Source: Bacteroidota bacterium
GTDB lineage: Bacteria; Bacteroidota; Rhodothermia; Balneolales; HLUCCA01
NCBI GenBank assembly: GCA_020832235.1
Contig: JAFIEZ010000006.1
Span: 233,077-297,076, forward strand
DNA length: 64,000 bases
Reading direction: 5' to 3'
Part shown: positions 25,121 to 35,144 of the stretch, in pieces
Layout of the letters: each line of letters starts with the position of its first letter
Numbering within the stretch: the first letter of the stretch is position 1
Made by a program: the position numbers and the translations under genes
Notes under the pieces: generated by a model
What the model was told of the DNA's origin: nothing
Database searches by the model: none
The model's input: only the letters and a program-made list of their open reading frames with translations

Positions 25121-25784
25121 GTCCCCCAAACCCAATGAATTGACCTTAGAACACTTGACTCCACATAAGAAACGATATAATAAAACTTGATGCAAATTAA
25201 GTCGATGTTACGGTGTTGTTAACCTTGAATGTTAAGTATTTCATAACGTAAAAAACTTGATTTGCTGACGCTAAGTGACGGTTTTTGCAAATAGATAACG
25301 AACGTTAGACTTTCTTAATCAAGTTTGGAGGGCGTTATAGTTTGCTTGTGGCTAATTCATATTAAGTTTAATAATAGTACACAAGTTGTTCGTTTAAATC
25401 ATATATAATCAATTATTTGTGGCTTACTTTTTTTATTGATATGATTTGTTTTTAACTGAATTAGTAAGTTGAATTTAGAGCGTATTGATAAGTTGTTTCC
25501 GTTTATTTTGGGCACAAAAAATGATATTAATATGTAAACGAATGTGAAATTAAAAACAAAATTAGTATAATATTATACTTTATAATTTAACTATTATTGA
25601 TTTGTTGAAATCATTGCTTTGCTTGACAGTAAAGCTAACAATCGGCCTTTTCAAAATATGCGTGATTGGGTCTTTTCTTGTGGGATTTGATATGGTGTTC
25701 GAGTGCGGTAAGTCATTTCGTGAACACCTTTAAATCATTGTTATTTTGTTTCTGCTATGTTCGGGGAATTAGCGATATTGGCCT
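25121..25784. other. AT-rich 664-bp region upstream of the curli operon
   Basis: No credible gene. The region is much more AT-rich than its neighbours. It contains a 16-bp perfect palindrome, AGTATAATATTATACT (25564-25579), and many A/T tracts typical of bent or H-NS-like-bound DNA. It probably holds the promoters for csgE (minus) and the CrtI-like gene (plus), with operators for curli regulation. No CsgD-like gene is visible in the window. Confidence 0.5.
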
Positions 25785-27569
25785 ATGCTTCAAAATGATG
25801 ACCTGAATTCAGCTAACGATAACGACCCTAAAACCACGCGGTCGAAGGAGGAGTTGCGCTCAGGCAACTTGTATGGTTCATCCAACGCTGGTGCGAATTC
25901 CGAAGGTCCATCCAACCTGGAAACACAGTCCGACATCAGCCTGAATTTAAAGTCTAAAACTACTCCGGAGGCTAGTCCGAAGATCACCCTTGAAGCCACC
26001 CCGGAGGCCATACCTGATTCACCCACGGATGCCAGCCATGAAACTACTCCGAAGGCTACACCGGAGGTCACGCCTGAAGCCACCCCGAAGGCCCCCATCC
26101 CACTTCGCGCCACCAATCAATACGACGCCATCGTGGTAGGAAGCGGCCCGAACGGACTCGCCGCCGCGGTGCGACTGGCCCTCGAGGGCCTCAAAGTACT
26201 TGTTTTGGAAGCCGAATCTACCATAGGCGGGGGAACCCGAACCAAAGCGCTCATGGAGCCGGCCCATTATCACGACGTATGTTCAGCGGTACATCCCCTC
26301 GGCGTATCATCACCGTTTTTTAGGAGGTTACCCCTCCACCAGCACGGACTCGAATGGCTGCAACCCGAAATCCCCGTAGCTCACGCCTTCACACCCGACA
26401 AAGCATCGTACCTGCACCGCGACCTGCAACAGACCATCGAAGCCCTCGGTGAAGACGGACATGCCTACTATAAACTCGTACATCAGGTCGTAGAAAACTG
26501 GGGACAGTTCACCATAGATGCGTTAGGTCCACTAGGCATACCCGAAGATCCGGCCCTGCTCGCCTCCTTTGGACTAAACGCAGTGCAATCGGCCCGGCGC
26601 ATCAGCAAGCGATTTAAAAATCCCGAAACCCGGGCGTTGTTCGCCGGCATCGCCGCCCACGGCATCCAACCCCTCGACAAGCCCCTGACCGCCGCCATCG
26701 GCATTGTACTCAGCGCCGCGGCCCACGCCAGCGGATGGCCCGTAGCCAAAGGCGGATCGGCGGCCATCACCAACGCCCTTGCCTCGTATTTACGCACCCT
26801 CGGCGGCGAAATCCGTACCGGAGTGCGCGTTGAAAAGCTGTCCCAATTGCCAAAATCCAAAGCCGTGCTGTTCGACCTCACGCCCCGTCAGGTCGAGAAC
26901 ATCATGGGTGAGCGGCTGCCGGTGTATTATCGCAAGAAACTACTTAAATACCGTTATGGATGGGGATCGTGCAAAGTGGATTACATTTTGAACGAGCCGG
27001 TGCCCTGGCGCAGCGACATCCTCAGGAAAGCCGGAACCGTGCACCTGGGCGGTAGTTTTGAAGACATTGCCGTAGCCGAAAAAGTGGTGGGAATGGGCAA
27101 GCTGCCCGCTGATCCCTATGTTCTGGTGGCACAACCCAGCGTGGTTGATCCCTCCCGTGCACCCGAAGGCAGACACATTCTATGGGCCTACTGCCATGTT
27201 CCCCACGGATCCACATCCAGTATGCGCAGGGCTATTACCAGTCAGATTGAGCGCTTTGCTCCAGGATTTCGCCGTAGCATACTCGACGACCGTGTGATGA
27301 CGGCTGTGCAGCTTCAGGCGTACAATGCCAACTACATCGGCGGCGACATCAACGGAGGCGTGCAAGACTGGAGGCAGTTTTTCAGCAGACCCGTATCGCT
27401 GTTCAATCCGTATGCCATTCCGGTGGATGGATATTATTTCTGCTCCTCATCAACCCCGCCGGGTGGAGGTGTTCACGGGATGTGTGGATTTCATGCGGCA
27501 GAGGCGGCCTTACTGCGAGCGTTCAAGCTCCCCTCCAAAGACCGGAATTTTAGTCTGAAGGTGGAGTGA
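25785..27569 (+). CDS. CrtI/phytoene-dehydrogenase-like flavoprotein with repetitive N-terminus
   Basis: A 594-residue protein. The FAD motif 'DAIVVGSGPNGLAAAVRLAL' starts near residue 115, followed by 'ESTIGGGTRTKAL' and the family's 'CSAVHPLGVSSPF' and C-terminal 'GGGVHGMCGFHAAEAAL'. This is the NAD(P)/FAD-dependent oxidoreductase group related to phytoene desaturases; the substrate is unknown. The first ~112 residues are low-complexity, with repeats such as 'TPEATPKAP', 'TPEASPK' and 'LEATPEAIP', and are absent from normal family members. An internal start near the FAD motif is possible. Confidence 0.85.
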   Translation: MLQNDDLNSANDNDPKTTRSKEELRSGNLYGSSNAGANSEGPSNLETQSDISLNLKSKTTPEASPKITLEATPEAIPDSPTDASHETTPKATPEVTPEATPKAPIPLRATNQYDAIVVGSGPNGLAAAVRLALEGLKVLVLEAESTIGGGTRTKALMEPAHYHDVCSAVHPLGVSSPFFRRLPLHQHGLEWLQPEIPVAHAFTPDKASYLHRDLQQTIEALGEDGHAYYKLVHQVVENWGQFTIDALGPLGIPEDPALLASFGLNAVQSARRISKRFKNPETRALFAGIAAHGIQPLDKPLTAAIGIVLSAAAHASGWPVAKGGSAAITNALASYLRTLGGEIRTGVRVEKLSQLPKSKAVLFDLTPRQVENIMGERLPVYYRKKLLKYRYGWGSCKVDYILNEPVPWRSDILRKAGTVHLGGSFEDIAVAEKVVGMGKLPADPYVLVAQPSVVDPSRAPEGRHILWAYCHVPHGSTSSMRRAITSQIERFAPGFRRSILDDRVMTAVQLQAYNANYIGGDINGGVQDWRQFFSRPVSLFNPYAIPVDGYYFCSSSTPPGGGVHGMCGFHAAEAALLRAFKLPSKDRNFSLKVE

Positions 27570-27727
27570 TTACTACTCGTTGCTATTGACCTTCAAGGCT
27601 TGGCACTGTCGCACCTATCATTCTTCTTCATCGTTGATTGTATGGCCAGCAAATTTGAACTGATTTTAGCCATATTACCCTAATTTAGAGAAGGTGGCAC
27701 ATTACCGACTGTTGCTTTTCTCCACAC

Positions 27728-29134
27728 TCACCCAAACCCGAACACTATCGGGAATAAAAATACCACAACGACCAACCAAATAATGTACACAGGCAAGTAG
27801 GTGGCGATGCGGGTTTCAACGGCCGAGATATGTGACCGACCTGTCATACTTTGATACAGGCTGACGGTGATGCGCATGAGGTGGATCAAAAACAGTACAT
27901 TTGCTCCCAGTACGGCTATTCTGTTGGGTGTTATGCCCCACTCAACTACCCGATAAACAATGGCCGATAAGGCAATGGCGTTGATGAGCAAAGTTACCAC
28001 CGACAACAGAAACAACACCGTTACACTAAAGCGAATTTTGCCCGAATCCCGATTCGCCAGTTCCGATAGGGAAAACATAATCAGCGCGAGCACACCAATG
28101 AGAACCGTGTTGAAGATGAGCAGGAAGTCACGGTCCTGATACAGGGCCGAAGCGTTCATCAGAATGGCAACGAAATAAAACGCCAGCATAATCAGCGAGG
28201 CGGGTGTGAATACCCGGGCAATAACGGGTGACACCAACGATACCAGTTTCGGGTTCGCCAGCACCAGCCATACCGCAAGCAACGGAATGGAAGGCAATAT
28301 CCATAGCAAGAAATGGTCGCCCAAATACAGGTAAATCTGAATGCCAACCATTTCGAAAAGGGCCACCGTTATGGCGAAAAAGATCATTCCCGTTATGAGT
28401 AACAGCACCCCCATCACCACCAACTCCCCGTTAAATCGAAGAAAGTTGAGTCGTCTCGATGCGTCGCCGGGCTGTTCATGGGCATAGGCATACCCGAATC
28501 CCGACCATAACAACAGCGGTAAATGCATGCAGGCCAATGGAATGCTGTCGCTGGTATCAACGCTGGGTAGCAGGTTGATGTAGGCCAGTGCTACGAGGGT
28601 CGCTCCGCCCAGTATCCAGCCTTTTTGCGCTGGCATAGCATATTTCCAGGCCATATAGGCCGTGAGGAAGGGGAAGACTACAAAACCGAGGTTGCGGGGA
28701 TAAAACTCGTCGCCTTCCAACCCAAAGAGGTTCGGTATGTTGGCAATGAATCCGGCGATGAGCGCCGCAATGGCTATGAACATCCAGTCTTTCCGGGTGC
28801 CCCATGACAGGTTTTCGAAGTAGGAGGCGGTGCGGGATGGGGACTTTTCAGCGGCTTTTGCCAGGGTATGGCTCACCGCGGTGCCACTCGCTTTAGCGCC
28901 ACTTGCCTCAGCGCCACCCGCTTTAGCGCCGCCCACCTCAGTGCTGTTCACCTCAGCGCTGTTCACCTGAGGGAGCTCGTTTTTCAGCCGTTCATGCCAG
29001 ACCTGCGCCACAATATGATGCTCAATTTCAGGATAAATCGCACGAAATGCCTCCAGAAAGGCGGCTTTGTCGGCACGATATAGGGATTCCAGCTCAGCCG
29101 GATGTTCAAGACCGGAACGAATGAGTTTTTCCAT
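27728..29134 (-). CDS. DUF4153-type polytopic membrane protein
   Basis: A 468-residue protein. The first ~50 residues are soluble and helical. They are followed by a repetitive linker ('VNSTEVGGAKAGGAEASGAK') and then ~11-12 hydrophobic segments. 'GITPNRIAVLGANVLFLI' near the C-terminus is characteristic of DUF4153-like proteins. Function unknown; inner membrane. The linker is another in-gene low-complexity expansion. It lies downstream of a toxin-antitoxin remnant in the same orientation. Confidence 0.6.
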   Translation of the reverse strand: MEKLIRSGLEHPAELESLYRADKAAFLEAFRAIYPEIEHHIVAQVWHERLKNELPQVNSAEVNSTEVGGAKAGGAEASGAKASGTAVSHTLAKAAEKSPSRTASYFENLSWGTRKDWMFIAIAALIAGFIANIPNLFGLEGDEFYPRNLGFVVFPFLTAYMAWKYAMPAQKGWILGGATLVALAYINLLPSVDTSDSIPLACMHLPLLLWSGFGYAYAHEQPGDASRRLNFLRFNGELVVMGVLLLITGMIFFAITVALFEMVGIQIYLYLGDHFLLWILPSIPLLAVWLVLANPKLVSLVSPVIARVFTPASLIMLAFYFVAILMNASALYQDRDFLLIFNTVLIGVLALIMFSLSELANRDSGKIRFSVTVLFLLSVVTLLINAIALSAIVYRVVEWGITPNRIAVLGANVLFLIHLMRITVSLYQSMTGRSHISAVETRIATYLPVYIIWLVVVVFLFPIVFGFG

Positions 29135-29206
29135 AGACAGCTACAAGAGAAGAAGGTGCAGGTTAAATAGGTACAGAACAAGGTAACAAACGATTCTGTA
29201 GAAATC

Positions 29207-29347
29207 CTATTGCTCACAGAACTCCTTGCATAACAATCTATTTATGCCTTGTCTGTCATCGGATCCGAGGCTTCCAATTATGAGTGCGGGCCTTTTTTGG
29301 TTGTTTTCAGCTCGCTGAATGGAAATGAAACCAAAACCATATCCCAT
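29207..29347 (-). pseudogene. Possible MazF/PemK-like toxin remnant
   Basis: A 46-codon frame: 'MGYGFGFISIQRAENNQKRP' then 'ALIIGSLGSDD' and 'INRLLCKEFCEQ'. The 'xKRPALI' block resembles the start of the MazF/PemK fold, but the frame is far shorter than the ~110 residues of an intact toxin. It directly follows an antitoxin-like frame. Low confidence; too short for the ORF track. Confidence 0.35.
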
Positions 29348-29350
29348 TTT

Positions 29351-29480
29351 CTATAGGTCATCATAAATGGAATCTTCTTCGTTTAACCACGCTTCAAACG
29401 CTGTCTCGGACGCTTTCATTGTCTCGTAGATATCGCTGCCTATTGCACCTTTATCCTCATCGCGATCACGATTCTTATTA
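29351..29480 (-). pseudogene. Antitoxin-like C-terminal fragment
   Basis: Open frame without an in-frame ATG until 'MKASETAFEAWLNEEDSIYD' at 29419, ending 'DDL' stop. The acidic tail resembles antitoxin C-termini that precede PemK-type toxins. The frame begins where the serine hydrolase gene ends, so the N-terminal DNA-binding part is missing. Confidence 0.35.
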
Positions 29481-29484
29481 ATCT

Positions 29485-30921
29485 CTATTGCTCATCATCC
29501 CTCGACTCGTTAATCCACATCTCAAGCGGCAAGAGTTTGGCCGGCTGATCAGAAAAGTGGGTTATCGCATAATTGAAGATGGAGTTGGTTAGGGCCGACC
29601 AGCTGGCGTGAGGCTGATGGGTGTGTACCGCAATGGCAATGTCGTGTCCCGGTACATACATCAGAATGTTACGGTAATCCATCAGATTACCGGTATGACC
29701 ATAATGACGGATGCCACCGATGTTCCAGATGCGCGTGCCATAGCCGTAGTTTTGTCCACCTAGAGCAGCGCCAAAGTTAATGGACAGGCGGTTTGTAAGT
29801 TCCTCCGAGACGAAGCGACCTCCGTACAGGTTCCATCCAAATACCGCTACATCCCCGGCACTGGCCGCAACCGCTCCGGCCGCACACGCCGATGTGAGGT
29901 GATATTGATACGACCGACCGTTGATTGCCAGGTTTGGAATAGGATTACTTTCGTTGCTGAAATCATCATAAACGCTGTTTTCAAGTCCCAACGGTACAAA
30001 TAATTGCTGATCAAAAGCCTGACGCAAACCAGCATCAAACTCCTGCTCTATTACAGCTCCCAGTGCACAGAAACCCGTATTGGAGTAGCCGTACCGAGTA
30101 CCGGGTTCAAAAATAGCTCCGCGCTGTGCAGCCAGACCGATAATCTGGTCGGTTGTCCAGACGCGCCCGAGGGGAAAGTTACTCCAGAATGCACTGTCGT
30201 TGAGGTGATCGTAAATTCCCGCCGTATGGGTGAGCATCTGGTGGATGGTGACACGGTCAGCGTTGGGAAGCGGGGATGGATACAGGTTTTCAAAAAAATC
30301 GGTAAGTGAAATCTTGCCTTCATCCACCAGCTTAAGAATGAGTGCGGCCGTCATGGGTTTGGTTACGCTGGCAACCCGGTATTTGCTGTTCGCCTGTAAT
30401 TCGGGAAAGCCCGCGCTGGTGCCCATATTTCCGGAGAATGCCCGGTGCAGCTCACCGTTTGCATCCACAATGGCAACGGAGACGCCCAGCAGGCCGGAAG
30501 TGATGTCGCGCATAGATTGTTCCAGGTGATTCTGGAGCCCCAACTCTTGCTGGGTGGCAAACACGCGTAATTGAGTGGTTACATTTCGACCTGTGACTTG
30601 ATTTTCGGCGCGAATGTTGAGCGGTGTACGTCCTACGTCTTCAGCCGTGGGAGTACCTTGAAGGATTTTCCCGGTGGGATTGTACTCTAACCAGGCGGGA
30701 AGGCCCTCAAATAGGATGTCAACGTCTAGTCCCTGGGGATCTTCAACATTTAACTCATGTGTAAACGGTTCGCCGGCTACGGCATTGAGGCGCTGAGGTA
30801 CCTGAATATCAGGGGGAATAGCTTCTGGGCCGGTTGGACTGCTGCTGCAGCCGGAAACGATAAGAATGGCAATGATTCCCGCCAAAAACGGTGTTAAGCG
30901 GGAGGAGAATGCTGTAAACAT
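29485..30921 (-). CDS. Class C beta-lactamase-like serine hydrolase, lipoprotein
   Basis: About 478 residues. Lipobox 'AILIVSGC' is followed by an Ig/cadherin-like domain ('INAVAGEPF'-like strand, 'PPDIQVPQRLNAVAGEPFTH'). The serine hydrolase domain then shows the catalytic 'SVTK' (SxxK), 'YSN' (YxN) and a late 'HTG'. The family includes D-aminopeptidases, esterases and AmpC-like enzymes, so resistance should not be assumed. The ORF-track start at 30957 lies in a duplicated 15-bp segment (TGTAAGCTGTAGATG); I prefer Met at 30921, next to the hydrophobic core. Confidence 0.85.
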   Translation of the reverse strand: MFTAFSSRLTPFLAGIIAILIVSGCSSSPTGPEAIPPDIQVPQRLNAVAGEPFTHELNVEDPQGLDVDILFEGLPAWLEYNPTGKILQGTPTAEDVGRTPLNIRAENQVTGRNVTTQLRVFATQQELGLQNHLEQSMRDITSGLLGVSVAIVDANGELHRAFSGNMGTSAGFPELQANSKYRVASVTKPMTAALILKLVDEGKISLTDFFENLYPSPLPNADRVTIHQMLTHTAGIYDHLNDSAFWSNFPLGRVWTTDQIIGLAAQRGAIFEPGTRYGYSNTGFCALGAVIEQEFDAGLRQAFDQQLFVPLGLENSVYDDFSNESNPIPNLAINGRSYQYHLTSACAAGAVAASAGDVAVFGWNLYGGRFVSEELTNRLSINFGAALGGQNYGYGTRIWNIGGIRHYGHTGNLMDYRNILMYVPGHDIAIAVHTHQPHASWSALTNSIFNYAITHFSDQPAKLLPLEMWINESRDDEQ

Positions 30922-30957
30922 GTAAGCTGTAGATGTGTAAGCTGTAGATGTACTCAT

Positions 30958-31465
30958 GGCTAGAGCGTAAATAAAATATGTGGATGTATCAGATCGCGTT
31001 AAACAGTCGGTTTACGGCTAAAACCGGATTGTTTTGGCACGTGCGGTTCTGGTGTACGGGTTCAATGGTAGCAGATGATAGTACCAAACTTTTCAAAATA
31101 TAGCTTTCCTGTAATTAAACAGTTAGTACTGCCGTGTAAAGTAAGACATCCCGCTGTTATCTGAAAATGTAGTACCTTTAATTTTCGATTTTATTGGCAG
31201 TTTTGAGGCAATGGTAATCTGAACAACGTACACGCTCAGCAACCGGGACTCCCATCATGGTTCGGCAGATTCATAATCCGGGTAGGTTAGCGAATATGTA
31301 TGCAATACCTGCTGAGTACGTTTAGGGTAGTTTAAATTCTATTCCATGATACAGCGGAGTATCAACCGTTTTAAGCGATAAGTCCAGTAACTTGTGCTGC
31401 TCTAGATTATTTAACCCAACAGTGCTGCCTAAAGCCAAACCTATTTATAACGTATACCGCATTCC
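30958..31465. other. Divergent intergenic region, about 500 bp
   Basis: No gene or strong structure recognised. It should contain promoters of the serine hydrolase (minus) and ABC-F gene (plus). Confidence 0.45.
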
Positions 31466-33538
31466 ATGACTTACCTTTCCGTCGACAAGCTCTCCAAGAA
31501 TTACGGACTCAAAACACTGTTCGAGAACCTCACGTTCGGTCTACAGAAAGGCGACAAAACCGCCTTGATTGCGCCCAATGGTACCGGGAAGTCGACCCTC
31601 ATGCGCATCATTGCCGGCGAAGAGTCGGCCGACTCCGGTGAAGTTATGGTGCGAAACGGCATCCGAATCGGATTCTTACCCCAGGAACCTGAACTGAATC
31701 CGGCCCTCACCATCAGCCGCTATATCTCGGGCGGGCATTCCGAACTCGCACGCGTTGCCCTGGCCTATGAAAAAGCAGTGACCGAACAGTCACTCGACTA
31801 CAACGATCAAACTGCCGCGGCATTCGAGCGGGCCACAGCGGCCATGGATGCGGCCAATGCCTGGGATTTTGAGCAACGCCTGGTGCAGATCCTCGGCAAG
31901 TTGAACATCCACGACCTCGAGCAGTCCATCAGCACCCTCAGCGGTGGCGAACGCAAGCGTGTAGCCCTGGCTTTTGTATTGCTGGAAGAACCCGATGTGC
32001 TCATTCTGGATGAGCCTACCAACCACCTCGACGTGGATATGATTGAGTGGCTGGAGGCCTTTTTGTCGCGCAGTACCATGACCCTGCTGATGGTTACGCA
32101 CGACCGATACTTCCTGGATCGTGTGTGCAACAGCATCCTCGAAATGTCGGATGGGACCCTGTATCACCACAAGGGCAACTACGGTTACTACCTCGAAAAG
32201 CGCGCCGAACGCGAAGAAGTTTTTGCCACCGAGACTGCCAAAGCCGGACAGCTATTCAAAAAAGAGCTCGACTGGATGCGCCGTCAGCCCAAAGCCCGAA
32301 CAACAAAGTCGAAGTCCCGCATCGAGGCCTTTTACGAAACCGAAAAGAAAGCCAAGGGCAAGAAAGAAGAGGGAGAAGTTCGTCTCGAGGTGAATATGGC
32401 GCGCATGGGCAACAAAATTCTGGAGCTTGAAGGCGTATCGAAGTCCTTCGGAGAGAAGGTGATTCTGGATGGATTTGAATACACCTTCAGCAAAGGCGAA
32501 CGGATAGGCATCATTGGCAAAAACGGGGTGGGAAAGAGTACTTTTCTGAAAATCCTCACCGGAGAAGAGCCCATCGACTCCGGCAACATCGACACCGGAA
32601 CCACCATCGTTTTCGGTCATTATCGTCAGCAACACAAGCCGTTACCCGAGAATATGCGCGTTATTGACGTAATTAAAGAAGTGGCGGAGGTCATTCAGCT
32701 GGCCGATGGATCGCGCATTTCGGTCACCCAGTTTCTGGAGCATTTCATGTTTCCGGCCGCCATGCAGTATGCCCCGGTATCCAAGCTGAGTGGCGGGGAG
32801 CGCAGGAGGCTGGCGCTGATGATGGTGCTCATCAAGAATCCTAATTTCCTCATATTGGATGAGCCGACCAACGACCTGGATCTGGTGACGTTGAACAAGC
32901 TGGAGGACTTCCTGTTGGGGTTTGGCGGCTGTTTGATACTCGTTTCTCACGACCGGTTTTTCATGGACAAGCTGGTGCAGCACTATTTTGCTTTTGAGGG
33001 TGATGGGAAGATTCGTGACTTCAATGGTCGCTATACGGAGTATCGGGAGTTGCTTTTGGAGGAGGAAACGGCGCGAAAAGAGCAGCTGGAGCTGGGCAAG
33101 AAGGGGGCGGGACGTGCGTCAGGATCGGGTTCCGGTTCAGGCTCGGGCTCGGGATTGGGCGCCGGCGGCTCGGGGTCGGGAGGCGATGTCGCCACCGGAG
33201 CGTCCCGAAGCGGTGGTTCGGGTGGGGCGGTTTCGGGAGCTGGCGGGGGGATGGATGCCGGGCGCGCGAGTGGGACGGGAGCAGGGGCTGCCTCGTCCAA
33301 GTCGGCACAAAAATCTTCGGAAATGCCCAAATTGACGTATAAAGAGCGCAAGGAATTCAGTAAGCTTGAGGCCGAAATCGCGAAATTGGAGGCCGAAAAG
33401 GCGGAAATCGAGGCGGCATTGAGCGGGGGCGGATTGGCCCTGGATGTACTCACGGAGAAATCGAACCGGTATGCGGAGCTTACTGCCATACTGGAGGAAA
33501 AAACGCTGATCTGGCTGGAAATGGCCGAACGGGCTTGA
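31466..33538 (+). CDS. ABC-F ATPase (Uup/EttA-like) with Gly/Ser-rich linker
   Basis: A 690-residue soluble ABC-F protein with two ATPase domains and no membrane segments. Walker A motifs are 'APNGTGKST' and 'GKNGVGKST', signatures 'LSGGERKRVAL' and 'LSGGERRRLAL', and Walker B 'LILDEPTNHLD' and 'LILDEPTNDLD'. The C-terminal ~75 residues form the coiled-coil arm typical of Uup. ABC-F proteins act on ribosomes or nascent chains. Between domain 2 and the coiled coil (~33115-33310) lies an unusual linker of ~65 residues made almost wholly of G, S and A ('GSGSGSGSGSGLGAGGSGSG'). Confidence 0.92.
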   Translation: MTYLSVDKLSKNYGLKTLFENLTFGLQKGDKTALIAPNGTGKSTLMRIIAGEESADSGEVMVRNGIRIGFLPQEPELNPALTISRYISGGHSELARVALAYEKAVTEQSLDYNDQTAAAFERATAAMDAANAWDFEQRLVQILGKLNIHDLEQSISTLSGGERKRVALAFVLLEEPDVLILDEPTNHLDVDMIEWLEAFLSRSTMTLLMVTHDRYFLDRVCNSILEMSDGTLYHHKGNYGYYLEKRAEREEVFATETAKAGQLFKKELDWMRRQPKARTTKSKSRIEAFYETEKKAKGKKEEGEVRLEVNMARMGNKILELEGVSKSFGEKVILDGFEYTFSKGERIGIIGKNGVGKSTFLKILTGEEPIDSGNIDTGTTIVFGHYRQQHKPLPENMRVIDVIKEVAEVIQLADGSRISVTQFLEHFMFPAAMQYAPVSKLSGGERRRLALMMVLIKNPNFLILDEPTNDLDLVTLNKLEDFLLGFGGCLILVSHDRFFMDKLVQHYFAFEGDGKIRDFNGRYTEYRELLLEEETARKEQLELGKKGAGRASGSGSGSGSGSGLGAGGSGSGGDVATGASRSGGSGGAVSGAGGGMDAGRASGTGAGAASSKSAQKSSEMPKLTYKERKEFSKLEAEIAKLEAEKAEIEAALSGGGLALDVLTEKSNRYAELTAILEEKTLIWLEMAERA

Positions 33539-33721
33539 TTGGTTGGTCGTAATGGATTTATCGCACGAAGGCTGTTCGTGTTTGCAAGAGCTCATGTTAA
33601 CCAGTTAAATAAATTTTGTAAAACGATTTATAAATAGTCACGTTTTTTGTACTATTTGTTTAGTCAGTTTGGGGGAACTGCCTACTAGCATTGAACATCT
33701 ACGACTCGGCGTGCATCAAGA

Positions 33722-35101
33722 TTGTTATATGCTACAACAATTTTTAAGTGCTTGTATTTAAGCACATTTGCTGGTGCGGTTTTTATACAAGAGTTTCTTA
33801 ACGATCAAATAGTGAATGATAATCGGGATAATAATTTTTCTTTGAACTACTCCTTGCTTACGGAGTATTCTTCTGATGTGGTCTGGTTGCTGGATATTGA
33901 AACGCAACGATTTTTGTATGTTAGTCCGGCCGTTGAACGGCTGCGTGGCATAACGGTTGAGGAGGCGTTGAAGGAGTCTATGGAAGACACGATGACAGAT
34001 GAGTCATTCAAACGTGTTATGATTAGGCTTAATGCCGCTTTCGACCATCTCAAATTCCACCCCGACGACCCGTATTATGCTACAATGGATATTCAGCAAT
34101 ATCATAAGGATGGGTCGTTGGTTTGGGTAGAAGTGGCTACCCGGTTTAAACGTGATGAACAGGGTAGGCTTCAGATTATCGGTGTGAGCAGAAATGCGCA
34201 TGAGCGTAAGAAAACGGAGGAGAGGCTGAAGGAGACGCTGACTCAGATGGAAATGCTGATTGAAGAAGTTAAGGCGGCTAACGAGAATCTGGAGGTCGCC
34301 AACCGCAGGCTTGAGAAGAAAAATATATCGATTGAAGCTATAAATGAGCAGTTGCTGGAGGCGAACAGGGAGCTCGCTAACGCCAATGAGGAGCTGGAGG
34401 TGGCTAATGCAGAGAAGAATAGGTTTTTTTCAATCATTTCGCACGATCTCAGGAGTCCGATGGCTACCATTGTGGGTTTTGCTGAACTGATGCTTGATAA
34501 ACAGGCGAATGTTGACGAAGGTCAGTGCATGCAGTATGTGAAGCATATCCGCGATACGGGTATGCGTAGTATGGATATGCTGGAGGGAATGGTAACCTGG
34601 GCCAGAGCCGCTTCCGGCCGGTTGATTCCTTCTCCTGCCGAAGTTCGTATGGAGTGTCTGCTGAGGGATATCGCATTGTTTTATGAGCCGATTGCTGCCC
34701 GTAAGGAGATTCAGATTCAGTTCACAGCTATGGCAGACGGATGCGAGGTGTATGCCGATCATGCCATGCTGCGCACCTTGTTTGGCAATCTGATATCGAA
34801 TGCAATTAAGTTTAGTAATACCAATGGAAAGATTGAGGTAACCCTTGAGTGTGACAGCAGTTGGGTAACGGTACGGGTGAAAGACAACGGTATTGGTATG
34901 CCGTCTGCTATTCTTGAAAACTTGTTTAAAGTTGATAATACTACGAAACGCGAGGGTACAGGAAAAGAACCGAGCAGCGGTCTGGGACTGCTGATTTGCA
35001 TGGAATTTGCCGATTTACATGATGGGGAAATTGAGGTTCGATCTGTTGAGGGTGAGGGCTCTGTGTTTACGGTGCATTTGCCTGTCCATAAAAAAGCGTA
35101 A
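33722..35101 (+). CDS. PAS-domain sensor histidine kinase
   Basis: A PAS/PAC domain (~residues 40-155, 'DVVWLLDIETQRFLYVSPAV') is followed by a long coiled coil rich in E, N and A. The HisKA phosphoacceptor is 'FFSIISHDLRSPM' and the HATPase_c boxes are 'NLISNAIKFS', 'VKDNGIGM' and 'GLGLLIC'. No transmembrane segment is convincing, so it is a cytoplasmic sensor. Start is uncertain: the ORF begins at TTG 33722, and GTG 33812 is an in-frame alternative nearer the PAS domain. No response regulator is adjacent; a channel gene follows 43 bp later. Confidence 0.85.
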   Translation: MLYATTIFKCLYLSTFAGAVFIQEFLNDQIVNDNRDNNFSLNYSLLTEYSSDVVWLLDIETQRFLYVSPAVERLRGITVEEALKESMEDTMTDESFKRVMIRLNAAFDHLKFHPDDPYYATMDIQQYHKDGSLVWVEVATRFKRDEQGRLQIIGVSRNAHERKKTEERLKETLTQMEMLIEEVKAANENLEVANRRLEKKNISIEAINEQLLEANRELANANEELEVANAEKNRFFSIISHDLRSPMATIVGFAELMLDKQANVDEGQCMQYVKHIRDTGMRSMDMLEGMVTWARAASGRLIPSPAEVRMECLLRDIALFYEPIAARKEIQIQFTAMADGCEVYADHAMLRTLFGNLISNAIKFSNTNGKIEVTLECDSSWVTVRVKDNGIGMPSAILENLFKVDNTTKREGTGKEPSSGLGLLICMEFADLHDGEIEVRSVEGEGSVFTVHLPVHKKA

Positions 35102-35144
35102 ATTTACGATCTTCTGAAATCGCTTAATTTATCGGCACAATTCT

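Noticed and set aside
29485-30921. Antibiotic-resistance beta-lactamase
   Set aside because: SxxK/YxN motifs fit the broad class C serine hydrolase family, but the Ig-like N-domain and lipobox suggest another substrate.
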